DNA of 36,669 nt from Pseudomonadota bacterium (GTDB lineage Bacteria; SAR324; XYD2-FULL-50-16; JAHJRI01): NCBI GenBank assembly GCA_022360105.1, contig JAKSDL010000221.1, positions 1-36,669 on the forward strand, written 5' to 3'. Shown one piece after another: positions 1-7,654 of the stretch (positions within the stretch are counted from its first letter, which is position 1; each line of letters starts with the position of its first letter). Under the pieces are notes generated by a model that worked only from the letters and a program-made list of their open reading frames with translations, searched no databases and had not been told where the DNA came from. The translations under genes were made by a program, and so were the position numbers.

Positions 1-1
1 C

Positions 2-853
2 GTGACCTTATTGGGTTCAAAAGAGATAATTGTTGATAAGATTTCGCAGTTGGGTCTGAATATAAAAAATCCTAATATAGTCGAACCTCTTAAATCTCCC
101 CATTTTGAAGATTATACCAACACCTATTACCAACTTAGGAAACATAAGGGTATCACCCAGGACAATGCCAAAGACGTCATGTCCAGTCTTAATCATTTCG
201 GAACCATGATGGTCTATAAAGGACATGCAGACGGCATGGTTTCCGGAGCTGTGCATTCGACGCGAAATACAGTGCGGCCGGCTTTTGAAATCATCAAAAC
301 CAAAGCAGGATCTTCCAGAATGTCCAGCGTTTTTTTCATGTGTCTGGAGGACAAGGTTCTGGTTTACGGCGATTGTGCGGTAAACCCAAATCCGACTTCA
401 GAACAATTGGCTGAAATTGCCGTTAAATCTGCAGAAACAGCAAAGATTTTTGGAGTTGAGCCGATTGTGGCCATGCTTTCATATTCAACGGGTACCTCCG
501 GTGTTGGTGACGATGTTGATAAGGTGCGGGCAGCTGTAGACATTGCTAAAAAAATGGCACCTGACCTTCCCCTGGAAGGCCCCATCCAATATGATGCAGC
601 TGTTGATGCTGTGGTGGCAAAAACAAAATTGCCGGACAGCAAAGTGGCAGGAAAAGCGACCGTCCTGATATTTCCCGATCTCAATACCGGTAACAACACT
701 TACAAAGCTGTACAAAGGAGCGCTAAAGCAGTAGCCGTTGGACCGGTTATGCAGGGATTGAAAAGACCGGTTAACGATTTAAGCAGGGGATGTACAGTGA
801 CGGATATTGTGAACACTGTCGCAATTACAGCAATTCAAGCTCAAGCAGACTAA
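2..853 (+). CDS. pta: Phosphate acetyltransferase, C-terminal part (5' end outside the window)
   Basis: Phosphate acetyltransferase converts acetyl-CoA and phosphate to acetyl phosphate and CoA in the cytoplasm. The visible 283 residues are the PTA_PTB catalytic domain. They include STGTSG, the segment GPIQYDAAVD and, near the end, FPDLNTGNNTYK, all typical of Pta. The frame is open at the window edge. The first codon is a GTG that aligns with an internal VTLLG of the family, so this is not the real start and N-terminal residues are missing. The stop lies 8 bases before ackA, and an AGG overlapping the stop region probably serves ackA, so the two form an operon. Identity is clear. Whether an extra N-terminal regulatory domain exists cannot be seen. 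Confidence 0.95.
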   Translation: MTLLGSKEIIVDKISQLGLNIKNPNIVEPLKSPHFEDYTNTYYQLRKHKGITQDNAKDVMSSLNHFGTMMVYKGHADGMVSGAVHSTRNTVRPAFEIIKTKAGSSRMSSVFFMCLEDKVLVYGDCAVNPNPTSEQLAEIAVKSAETAKIFGVEPIVAMLSYSTGTSGVGDDVDKVRAAVDIAKKMAPDLPLEGPIQYDAAVDAVVAKTKLPDSKVAGKATVLIFPDLNTGNNTYKAVQRSAKAVAVGPVMQGLKRPVNDLSRGCTVTDIVNTVAITAIQAQAD

Positions 854-861
854 GGTAAATA

Positions 862-2064
862 ATGAAAGTATTTGTTTTAAACAGTGGCAGCTCATCGATC
901 AAGTTTCAGCTCTTTTTGATTACTGAAAAGAAAGTGCTTGCCAGTGGCATTGTTGAAAAGATTGGTGAAGAAAACAGTCAGATAACATATGAGATTCATA
1001 CTCCGGAAATCAAAAAAAACAGTTATGAAGAGCAAATACCTGATCATAAAACAGGTATGAACAGGGTGGTTGAATTGCTTACAGATTCAATTGTTGGAGT
1101 CCTTAAAGACAAAAGCGATGTTGAGGCTGTGGGACACAGGGTTGTGCATGGTGGAGAAGATTTTAAAACGCCTGCTTTGATCGATGATGAAGTGTTAAAC
1201 GCTATCAAAGAGAATAGTATGCTGGCACCGCTCCATAATCCCGCAAATATTGTTGGTATAGAAGTAGCCAGGGAAGTGTTTGGTTCGGCAAAACAGGTGG
1301 CAGTATTTGATACCGCATTTCACCATACTATACCACAACAAGCCTATCTTTACGCCCTGCCTTATGACTTCTATTCCAAGCTGAAGATCAGGCGATATGG
1401 CTTTCATGGAACATCTCATCAATATGTTGCTGAAAAGGCCGCTGAGATAATGAATCGGGATCTTGCATCCCTGAACCTGATTACGGTCCATTTGGGAAAT
1501 GGTGGCAGCATTACGGCTATTAAGAAGGGAAAAAGCGTAGATACATCCATGGGCATGACACCTCTGGAGGGATTGATTATGGGAACCCGCTCCGGAGATA
1601 TAGATCCCGCAATACCTTTTTATATTTGCAAGAATTCGGATGTTAACATCGACGAGGTTGACCAGATTCTCAACAAGAAAAGCGGTTTAAAAGGTATCTG
1701 TGAGCGTAACGATATGCGGGAAATTATGGCTGCCTGTGATAGTGGTGATCAACAGGCCCAATTGGCGGTTGATATGTACTGTTATAGAATTAAAAAGTAT
1801 TTGGGCAGTTACATGGCAATTCTAGGTAAACTTGACGCTATTGTTTTTACTGCAGGAATTGGTGAACATTCAGCGCCCATTCGAAACCAAGTGTGTCAAG
1901 GTTTGGAGCATCTGGGGATTTCTATTAACCAGGCAAAAAACGAGGAGCGAAAATCGGAATGCAGGGAATTGCAATCTGATGATTCCAAAGTGAAAGTATT
2001 GCTCATTCCGACTAACGAAGAATTAAAAATCGCTTTGGAAACAAAAAGTTTGTTGAATGCCTGA
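862..2064 (+). CDS. ackA: Acetate kinase
   Basis: Acetate kinase transfers the phosphoryl group of acetyl phosphate to ADP, giving acetate and ATP; with Pta it is the substrate-level phosphorylation branch of acetate metabolism. The 400-residue length is normal for the family. Visible motifs are the N-terminal phosphate-binding loop LNSGSSSIKF (Asn7), GHRVVHGGE with its conserved Arg, FDTAFHHT carrying the catalytic Asp, YGFHGTSH with its conserved His, the glycine-rich VHLGNGGS, the TRSGDIDPA arginine, FTAGIGEHS, and a C-terminal TNEEL glutamate. The start follows pta by 8 bases with an AGG in the stop overlap, implying co-transcription. A strong hairpin follows 49 bases after the stop. Nothing in it is unusual. 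Confidence 0.97.
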   Translation: MKVFVLNSGSSSIKFQLFLITEKKVLASGIVEKIGEENSQITYEIHTPEIKKNSYEEQIPDHKTGMNRVVELLTDSIVGVLKDKSDVEAVGHRVVHGGEDFKTPALIDDEVLNAIKENSMLAPLHNPANIVGIEVAREVFGSAKQVAVFDTAFHHTIPQQAYLYALPYDFYSKLKIRRYGFHGTSHQYVAEKAAEIMNRDLASLNLITVHLGNGGSITAIKKGKSVDTSMGMTPLEGLIMGTRSGDIDPAIPFYICKNSDVNIDEVDQILNKKSGLKGICERNDMREIMAACDSGDQQAQLAVDMYCYRIKKYLGSYMAILGKLDAIVFTAGIGEHSAPIRNQVCQGLEHLGISINQAKNEERKSECRELQSDDSKVKVLLIPTNEELKIALETKSLLNA

Positions 2065-2112
2065 AATTGTCTTTGAAAAGAAGCTATACTAATCTTAAGT
2101 TAATACCAAAAA

Positions 2113-2146
2113 AAAGGCCGTTTACCACGTGTGATAAACGGCCTTT
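2113..2146. terminator. Bidirectional intrinsic terminator between ackA and etfA
   Basis: A 12-bp perfect stem (AAAGGCCGTTTA with TAAACGGCCTTT) and a 10-base loop lie between two convergent genes. Ts follow the stem on the plus strand and an A-run precedes it, so it can terminate both ackA and etfA transcripts. Confidence 0.9.
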
Positions 2147-2169
2147 TAACATCTTTCAAATAGAATTAA

Positions 2170-3141
2170 CTATTTGGAATCGTTAATCTTCTCTGTAAGT
2201 TCAGGCATAAACTCAAGAATATCAGCGACAATGCCAACATCAGCCACCTGGAAGATCGGTGCTTTTGGATTTTTATTTACTGCAACCAGAAAGGGAGACC
2301 CCTTGATTCCGCCGAGGTGCTGGAAAGATCCACTGATACCCATAGCCAGGTAAACCTTGGGCTTTACAGTTTGCCCGGAAGTTCCAACCTGTCGTGATTT
2401 ATCCAACCATTTTGCATCGACAATTGGCCTTGAGCAAGCCACATCAGCTCCCATGGCTTCAGCAAGTTCTTCTGCCACTTCGATGTTTTCTTCATCTTCA
2501 ATACCGCGACCAACAGATACCAGAATTTCAGATTTGGTAATATCCACATCACCAGCTTCCTGAACGACGGTTTCCAGATATTTTCGTTTTGCTGAAATGT
2601 CACCCATGTCACCGGACTTGTCAACAACCTGACCACCTGCGCCCTTACTTTCATCCGGTGCAAAAGGACCGGGTCGAACGGTGATGACAGCACCTGATGC
2701 GATATCGCATGTTACGTGGGTGCTAACTTGTCCACCGAACTCTTGTCTGACAACTTTGAGGTTTGATCCGTCCATTCCTTCAATATCAACGAGGTCTGAG
2801 ACATAAGTCGAATCCAGTTTAATGGACAAACCTGGTCCCAAATCCATTCCAAAGGTATTGTGAGGGATTATAATAATGGAATCAGCCGGAAGTATGTTCA
2901 CCAGTGCTTTTCGAATGACTTCTGCATTTGGATAAGCCATGGCTTCATTGTCAAGTTTATAAACTTCCTTATAGGATTCGGCCATTTCATTACACACTTT
3001 GTCCAGATCCGCACCGGATCCTGTCACTAAAGCAGTAACTTCGGCACTACCATCAATCTTTTTTGCAGCTGTGATTAGTTCCAGAGCTGAATCATCTGCT
3101 ACGCCGTCCTTGTGTACAATATACGCGAATATTTTTGCCAT
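2170..3141 (-). CDS. etfA: Electron transfer flavoprotein, alpha subunit
   Basis: This is the FAD-carrying subunit of the soluble ETF heterodimer, which takes electrons from acyl-CoA dehydrogenases and passes them to a membrane quinone reductase. The 323 residues have the usual N-terminal Rossmann-like half and the C-terminal FAD domain. The latter shows SRPIVDAKW, SRQVGTSGQTV, GISGSFQH and APIFQVADVGIV, which are the FAD-contacting segments of the family. Its ATG overlaps the etfB stop by one base, and an AAGGAGGG ribosome binding site lies inside the end of etfB, so the subunits are translationally coupled. The EMO-like reductase just upstream in the same operon suggests the quinone pool as acceptor. 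Bifurcating activity cannot be excluded from sequence alone. Confidence 0.96.
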   Translation of the reverse strand: MAKIFAYIVHKDGVADDSALELITAAKKIDGSAEVTALVTGSGADLDKVCNEMAESYKEVYKLDNEAMAYPNAEVIRKALVNILPADSIIIIPHNTFGMDLGPGLSIKLDSTYVSDLVDIEGMDGSNLKVVRQEFGGQVSTHVTCDIASGAVITVRPGPFAPDESKGAGGQVVDKSGDMGDISAKRKYLETVVQEAGDVDITKSEILVSVGRGIEDEENIEVAEELAEAMGADVACSRPIVDAKWLDKSRQVGTSGQTVKPKVYLAMGISGSFQHLGGIKGSPFLVAVNKNPKAPIFQVADVGIVADILEFMPELTEKINDSK

Positions 3142-3932
3142 TATTGTAGCCCTCCTTTAGCTTTTAACATTTCAATCAGTTTCTCTGCGATTTCATCTGT
3201 ACTTCCTTCAAGCATTTCTGCACCGTCGCCCATATCAGGCAGGAAGTAATCGATCTTTTTAACTTTGGCTGCTGCTTCACCAGCTGCGTCAGAGCCGATT
3301 CCCAGATCAGATGCGGAGAAAGTGGGAATTTCAACAGAGGCTACTTTTCGAATTCCACGAATTCCAACATAGCGAGGCTCATTAATTCCGGTTTGGATGG
3401 AGACAACACAAGGCAATGAAATTTCATTCATTTCCTGGTCACCTCCCTCTACTTCGCGTCCAACTTTAAGGGTTTTATCATCAACTACGTTAATCTCATT
3501 AACCAGTGAGGCATACGGCAAATCGAGCATTGCAGCAAGAAAACCTCCAACTTCGGCTGCTCCGGCATCTGCCTGGGCTCCGGTCATAATTAGATCGTAG
3601 TTTCCTTTTTCGACAACTGCTTTTAATACTGCGGCAATTCCTTTACCATCAGAGTTTTCCAAAGCATCATCGGAAACCAGGATACCTTTTTCAGCACCCA
3701 TGGCCATTTCTCTTCTTAGAACTTCTTCAGATTCTTCATCACCTACGGTGACAACAGTAACTGATCCACCATGCTCATCTACCATTTGGATCGCTTCTTC
3801 AACAGCATAGTTGTCCCATTCGTTTACAGAATAAACTAAATCGTCTCTTTCAATGTCGTTTCCTTCACCGTTGAGTTCAATTTCGTTCTCTTCATTATCC
3901 GGGACTCGCTTGACACAGACCAAAATCTCCAT
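3141..3932 (-). CDS. etfB: Electron transfer flavoprotein, beta subunit
   Basis: The beta subunit of ETF binds a nucleotide (AMP or a second flavin) and carries the recognition surface for dehydrogenases. At 263 residues it is of normal size. The N-terminus MEILVCVKRVPD, the ALxxVTVG-type strand VTVVTVGDEE, the segment TGAQADAGAAEVGGFLA and the loop REVEGGDQEM are characteristic. A GGAGG sits before the ATG at 3932. The gene overlaps etfA by one base. A 135-base spacer with a weak hairpin (TTTACGG near 4013 pairing with CCGTAAA near 4048) separates it from the upstream reductase gene and may set the ratio of reductase to ETF. No regulatory site was recognised. Confidence 0.96.
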   Translation of the reverse strand: MEILVCVKRVPDNEENEIELNGEGNDIERDDLVYSVNEWDNYAVEEAIQMVDEHGGSVTVVTVGDEESEEVLRREMAMGAEKGILVSDDALENSDGKGIAAVLKAVVEKGNYDLIMTGAQADAGAAEVGGFLAAMLDLPYASLVNEINVVDDKTLKVGREVEGGDQEMNEISLPCVVSIQTGINEPRYVGIRGIRKVASVEIPTFSASDLGIGSDAAGEAAAKVKKIDYFLPDMGDGAEMLEGSTDEIAEKLIEMLKAKGGLQ

Positions 3933-4067
3933 ATAAATCCTCCGATATACTAGCTTTCAAGCTAATGATTGTTATAACCCCGAAGGGTCATCAAAAATTC
4001 TCCTGTTAAGGTTTACGGCAGAAGGCAATCCATGTGTCTTCAACCGTAAAAATCCCGTTTGAAGCCG

Positions 4068-6131
4068 TTATGATTTAAGTTGACGAGCCATCAATTCGGA
4101 AAAATCGATAGCTTCCATTTCGCCTTCCATGCCGGCAACTTTGATGGCGTCCTCCATGTTGACAAGACAGAACGGACAGGCAGTCACAATAACGTTAGCA
4201 CCTGCTTTCTTTGCCATATCTACTCTTAATACACCCATGCGAGTTTCCTCTTCCGGTTCGTAAAAGAGCATTAATCCGCCGCCACCGCAACAGAATGAGC
4301 GATCCTTGCACTTAAGCATGTCTACCCTGTTCATTCCTGGGATAGCATCAAGTGCGTTTCTTGGAGCATCATAAATTTCATTGTGACGTCCCAGGTAACA
4401 AGGATCGTGGTAAGTGTATACTTTGCCTTCTTCTTCCAAGGGCTTTAATTGAAGTTTACCTTCTTTGATCTTTTGATCGACTGTTTGGGTAATATGCTCA
4501 ACTGGCGGTAATTCACTGTATTCGTTTTTGAGCACATTGTAGGCATGTGGATCTGAAGTGATGATATTCTTGCAACCGCTTTCCAGGATTGCGTCCGTAT
4601 TGTTATCTTTCAGATCTTGATACAGCATCTCTTCTCCAAAACGTTTCACTTCATTTCCAGAGTCCTTTTCGAGCTTGCCCAAAGAACCAAAATCCACCTC
4701 GGCGGCGGTAAGTACCTTGGACGTAGCCCTGGCAATTTCCTGCATGCGTTCATCAAATGAAGTGATACTGTCCACAAAATATAGGGTTTCGGCTTCACCG
4801 CCCTTTTCCAGGGACTTCACTTCACATTCAGCTTTAAATTCTTTGTCATTGGCCCATTCCAGACGCTTTTTCTCCATCTTACCCCATGGATTTCCACGTT
4901 TTTCCAAGGCTTTCATTGGTTTTTGCAACGATTGTGGAACCATGCCCTCGTCGACCATACCTCTTCTCAAATCAACGATTTTATCGATATATTCGATACC
5001 GAGCGGACATTCCTCTTCACAGGCACCGCAGGTAGTACAAGACCAAACCTCATCTTCTTCATATACACCTTCCATCAATAGACCGCTTTCGGGTCCTTTG
5101 CCGAAGATTGGATAGTTCTTGAAGATGGCGTCTCTTCCCTTAATACTGATAAATCTTGGTGATAGTGGTCTTCCGACGGCATTGGCAGGACAGTGATCAG
5201 AGCATCTGCCACAGTCCGCACAGGTATAAAAGTCCAGCTGGTGTTTCCAGGTAAAGTCTTCCAGCTTCTTGACTCCAAAGGATTCAAGTTCATCCAGTTT
5301 ATCTTCTGCAACGCCGTATCGAACAGGTTTGATGTTGCCTGTGTCGATTCTCATGAAGAACACATTGAACAATGAAGTAAAAACGTGGAAGTGTTTTCCG
5401 AAGGGCAGAAAACAAGCAAAGAATAGGAAAACGACGTGGTGAATGAGGTATGAACTGACATGTAATTCCTGCAAGGCAGGCATTGATGTACCGGCAAACA
5501 TATTTGCAAGTATCCAAACCAGAGTCAGCGGAGCTGCATAAGTTACGTGACCTCCCTGTTGCATTTCAGCCGCGATCAGAGTGGCTTCAAAAAGACTTTC
5601 CGTTATCATCATTACAGAGATCACACACAAAACAAAAATAGCTTCACCCGTATGATCCTTGCCGTATTTTTCAGGCACTTTGTATCTTTCCGGAGTAAAA
5701 ATACCTCGTCTTATTGCCAGGATAATGCAGGATATCAAGACAATTGTTGCAGCATAGTCTTTTACCACAACGTATGGTCCGGTAGTAAAGCCGGGGATTC
5801 CAAATTCAGGCCAGAATCCAATGAAAACTAAAGATAGCGTTCTGATAACAAGTGTCAAGAAACCAAAAAACACAAGTATATGCAGGATTCCGGCTAGCAT
5901 ATACCTGGGGTGCCTGTACTGGGCTAACCAGATTTTCATGATCATAGAGATGCGCTGTGGTATACGATCAAAGCGCGTATTGTCAGGGGCTGCTTTAAAT
6001 AGTGGAACCAATCTTTTATAAACTATAAAAGTCAGTGAACCGACTCCAACCAGCGTTAAAATAATCGAAAGCAATCCCGTGGGTATCCCCAAAAACGAAT
6101 AATCAGCCGGGGGAATTAAAACTTGTGACAT
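4068..6131 (-). CDS. Membrane Fe-S/heme oxidoreductase, probable ETF:menaquinone oxidoreductase (EMO/HdrD-like)
   Basis: This 687-residue protein probably oxidises reduced ETF and reduces quinone in the cytoplasmic membrane. The N-terminal ~270 residues form several membrane segments of the nitrate reductase gamma/cytochrome b type, with histidines suited to bind heme b (ILHILVF, HVSSYLIHH, GKHFHVF). A ferredoxin-like dicluster part follows: CADCGRCSDHCP from about residue 303 and CTTCGACEEECP about 60 residues later. The C-terminal CCG domain keeps its cysteines (C578, C614-C615, C652, C655). The preceding CCG-like domain has lost its equivalents: D454, D490-S491, and D527/A530 in a CPHC-type site. 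An in-frame TAG 9 bases upstream fixes the ATG as the earliest start; its AAGGAGG is rather far away (13 bases). Placement upstream of etfBA supports the assignment. Acceptor and substrate are inferred. Confidence 0.85.
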   Translation of the reverse strand: MSQVLIPPADYSFLGIPTGLLSIILTLVGVGSLTFIVYKRLVPLFKAAPDNTRFDRIPQRISMIMKIWLAQYRHPRYMLAGILHILVFFGFLTLVIRTLSLVFIGFWPEFGIPGFTTGPYVVVKDYAATIVLISCIILAIRRGIFTPERYKVPEKYGKDHTGEAIFVLCVISVMMITESLFEATLIAAEMQQGGHVTYAAPLTLVWILANMFAGTSMPALQELHVSSYLIHHVVFLFFACFLPFGKHFHVFTSLFNVFFMRIDTGNIKPVRYGVAEDKLDELESFGVKKLEDFTWKHQLDFYTCADCGRCSDHCPANAVGRPLSPRFISIKGRDAIFKNYPIFGKGPESGLLMEGVYEEDEVWSCTTCGACEEECPLGIEYIDKIVDLRRGMVDEGMVPQSLQKPMKALEKRGNPWGKMEKKRLEWANDKEFKAECEVKSLEKGGEAETLYFVDSITSFDERMQEIARATSKVLTAAEVDFGSLGKLEKDSGNEVKRFGEEMLYQDLKDNNTDAILESGCKNIITSDPHAYNVLKNEYSELPPVEHITQTVDQKIKEGKLQLKPLEEEGKVYTYHDPCYLGRHNEIYDAPRNALDAIPGMNRVDMLKCKDRSFCCGGGGLMLFYEPEEETRMGVLRVDMAKKAGANVIVTACPFCLVNMEDAIKVAGMEGEMEAIDFSELMARQLKS

Positions 6132-6493
6132 CTTAATCTATTATCCTCCTTGGTATAAAATTATCGCTTTTACTTGACGCTGATCAGATGAAATCATCCG
6201 CCCCAGAACAAATTGTTTAAGGGATATTTGTATTCGCAGGTGGGGGTAGGGAACAAAGACGTTAGGTAAAAGCACTATCCTTTTGTAATTAAAGAGTAAG
6301 AGTCTAAACGTGTCGCCCTTTTTCGTTTGAAAAAAACGTTAAACTCCCTGAAATAACGTGCTTTCAAACGTCCTAAAAAGGTAATAAACTAATTTACATC
6401 TGTCAATAAGAAGGTTATTGTGAGGTGCGAACCATTCGGGCGTTTGGATAATTTTATCATTATTTTTCGCTAATTGGTTTTAGGGAGTAAATC
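6132..6493. other. Intergenic region, divergent upstream leaders
   Basis: These 362 bases hold the leader of the minus-strand ETF reductase operon, including the AAGGAGG near 6143-6149, and the upstream region of the small plus-strand gene at 6494. The sequence is AT-rich toward the right. No convincing promoter hexamer pair, RNA gene or repeat was found. Confidence 0.5.
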
Positions 6494-6640
6494 ATGGAAC
6501 AACATTCTGATGGCAGACCTGCCGAAGATGTAGGAATAATTAGAAGAAAGAGCAAAATAAGCGATATGCCGGTTGTGGTATTCAATACCAGTTTTATCCT
6601 CTTAATCCAATTGGTGGTTATCTGGGTGTTTTGTAGTTGA
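6494..6640 (+). CDS. Small hypothetical membrane protein (48 residues)
   Basis: The reading frame runs from ATG 6494 to TGA 6638-6640 and has a purine-rich GGGAG seven bases before the ATG. The peptide begins MEQHSDGRPAED, then a basic stretch (IIRRKSKIS), then one hydrophobic helix of about 20 residues ending LVVIWVFCS at the C-terminus. This is the layout of a single-pass or tail-anchored small membrane protein with a charged cytoplasmic N-terminus. I do not recognise the family. It lies in a region otherwise empty between the ETF reductase and the next plus-strand gene. Chance occurrence is possible at this length; the ribosome binding site and clean helix favour a real gene. Confidence 0.45.
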   Translation: MEQHSDGRPAEDVGIIRRKSKISDMPVVVFNTSFILLIQLVVIWVFCS

Positions 6641-6701
6641 ACAGGTTTTGCACTTTGTCAAAATCTAATAAGTGATCGTTCAATTTGATTGTACAACTGA
6701 G

Positions 6702-7166
6702 ATGAAAAAGACAAAAAAAAGCCAGGTTGAAGCTTTCTTGAATGCCCTATTGGAGCAGGATGATTTTACCATTGATGATCTGCTGGAATTGACCGTTGAG
6801 AAACTCCAGGAAGCACCTGAACTTAAAAATATTGGCAAAATCACAATTAGCACGGTATTGGCAGACTTTAAGGGAAAATACGAAGATGATTTTTTTAATG
6901 ATATTGATAGGGAAGTATTGGAAGAGAGCGGCCAATCCATTACGTTAAACCAGGAATCTCTTGGCAGCTCAGGAACCTTCAATCAGGATGAAATTCACCT
7001 GCTTAAAAAAATGATTCAGGAAAGAGCAGACAAGCAAAATGCCGAATTGATAGAACTAAAACTGGCACTCAAAAATGCAGGGATTGACTATATGATGATT
7101 TTGAAAGACTACCGCTCTCAAAAAGAGTTGGAACTAAAGGAGTGGGAAAACGCTGGCACTTACTAA
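6702..7166 (+). CDS. Hypothetical acidic, helical protein
   Basis: I do not recognise this protein. From ATG 6702 it has 154 residues, starting MKKTKKSQVEAF and then strongly acidic (LLEQDDFTIDDLLEL, KYEDDFFNDIDREVLEE). The second half is a charged, probably coiled helix (DEIHLLKKMIQERADKQNAEL) ending LKEWENAGTY. There is no signal peptide, membrane segment or cysteine cluster, so it is probably cytoplasmic. A GTG at 6672 would add ten residues, but it directly follows an in-frame stop and has no ribosome binding site. The ATG site is also weak (CTGAG). The gene ends 2 bases before the stop of the converging transporter remnant. Even composition and steady codon use favour a real gene. Confidence 0.6.
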   Translation: MKKTKKSQVEAFLNALLEQDDFTIDDLLELTVEKLQEAPELKNIGKITISTVLADFKGKYEDDFFNDIDREVLEESGQSITLNQESLGSSGTFNQDEIHLLKKMIQERADKQNAELIELKLALKNAGIDYMMILKDYRSQKELELKEWENAGTY

Positions 7167-7168
7167 TT

Positions 7169-7462
7169 TTAAAGCTTTATTCTTAACTCAATCATACGAT
7201 ATTTACCGGTCAAAATCATTCCTGCTGCTAATAAGATACAGAATGCCACTCCACTAAATAAGAAAGCTGAGTTTAAATCGGCGTAGTCCATAATTAATCC
7301 CGCAATTAAAGGTCCAACAAACATTCCCAGGCTTTGTCCCATATCCAAGATCGACATTACCGTACCTATCGATTTAAAATCTTTCCCAATTATTGCCGAC
7401 ATCGCTGTGGTGGCAGGATCCAAAAATCCGCCACCAATACCCATCAAGCTGGCAACAAACTA
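7169..7462 (-). pseudogene. Remnant of a major facilitator superfamily transporter (C-terminal fragment)
   Basis: About 95 residues resemble the last three helices of an MFS exporter: LMGIGGGFLDPATTAM, a conserved loop, MGQSLGMFVGPLIAGLIMDY and a final helix FLFSGVAFCILLAAGMI. The frame is interrupted at 7460-7462 by TAG. Reading through it gives HNGKL-stop-FVASLMG, where Trp in place of the stop would suit an MFS helix, so a TGG to TAG change is likely. The upstream frame continues only about 25 more codons to another stop near 7540, and the remaining nine helices are absent. No start codon with a ribosome binding site exists. This is a decayed and truncated gene, not a functional transporter. 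Confidence 0.8.
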
Positions 7463-7592
7463 TAGTTTCCCATTATGGATGAGCAAAATTCCGGCAATGT
7501 ACTCCCATTGGTTGGGCATATCCTGGAAGGAGAGGAACGACTAGACCTCGTTCAAGTGTAGAGGTAAATACGGCAAGACACAGTACGCTGAG

Positions 7593-7624
7593 AATCCGCC
7601 AGTTCATTTATTTACTGGCGGATT
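7593..7624 (-). terminator. Hairpin after nrdJ, probable terminator
   Basis: An 11-bp perfect stem (AATCCGCCAGT with ACTGGCGGATT) and a 10-base loop lie about 30 bases past the nrdJ stop. There is no T-run on the minus-strand side, so termination may be weak or the hairpin may protect the 3' end. Confidence 0.6.
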
Positions 7625-7654
7625 GTGTTTTATTGAAGAATATGTGGATTCCCA

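Noticed and set aside
364..699. Long antisense frames inside pta, rpsA, etfA and the FG-GAP gene
   Set aside because: They lie wholly within well-supported genes and show no family features; they reflect codon bias of the real strand.
7445..7447. TTG as a start for the 92-residue transporter fragment
   Set aside because: The homologous frame continues upstream through a stop codon and lacks a ribosome binding site, so this is a remnant rather than a small gene.
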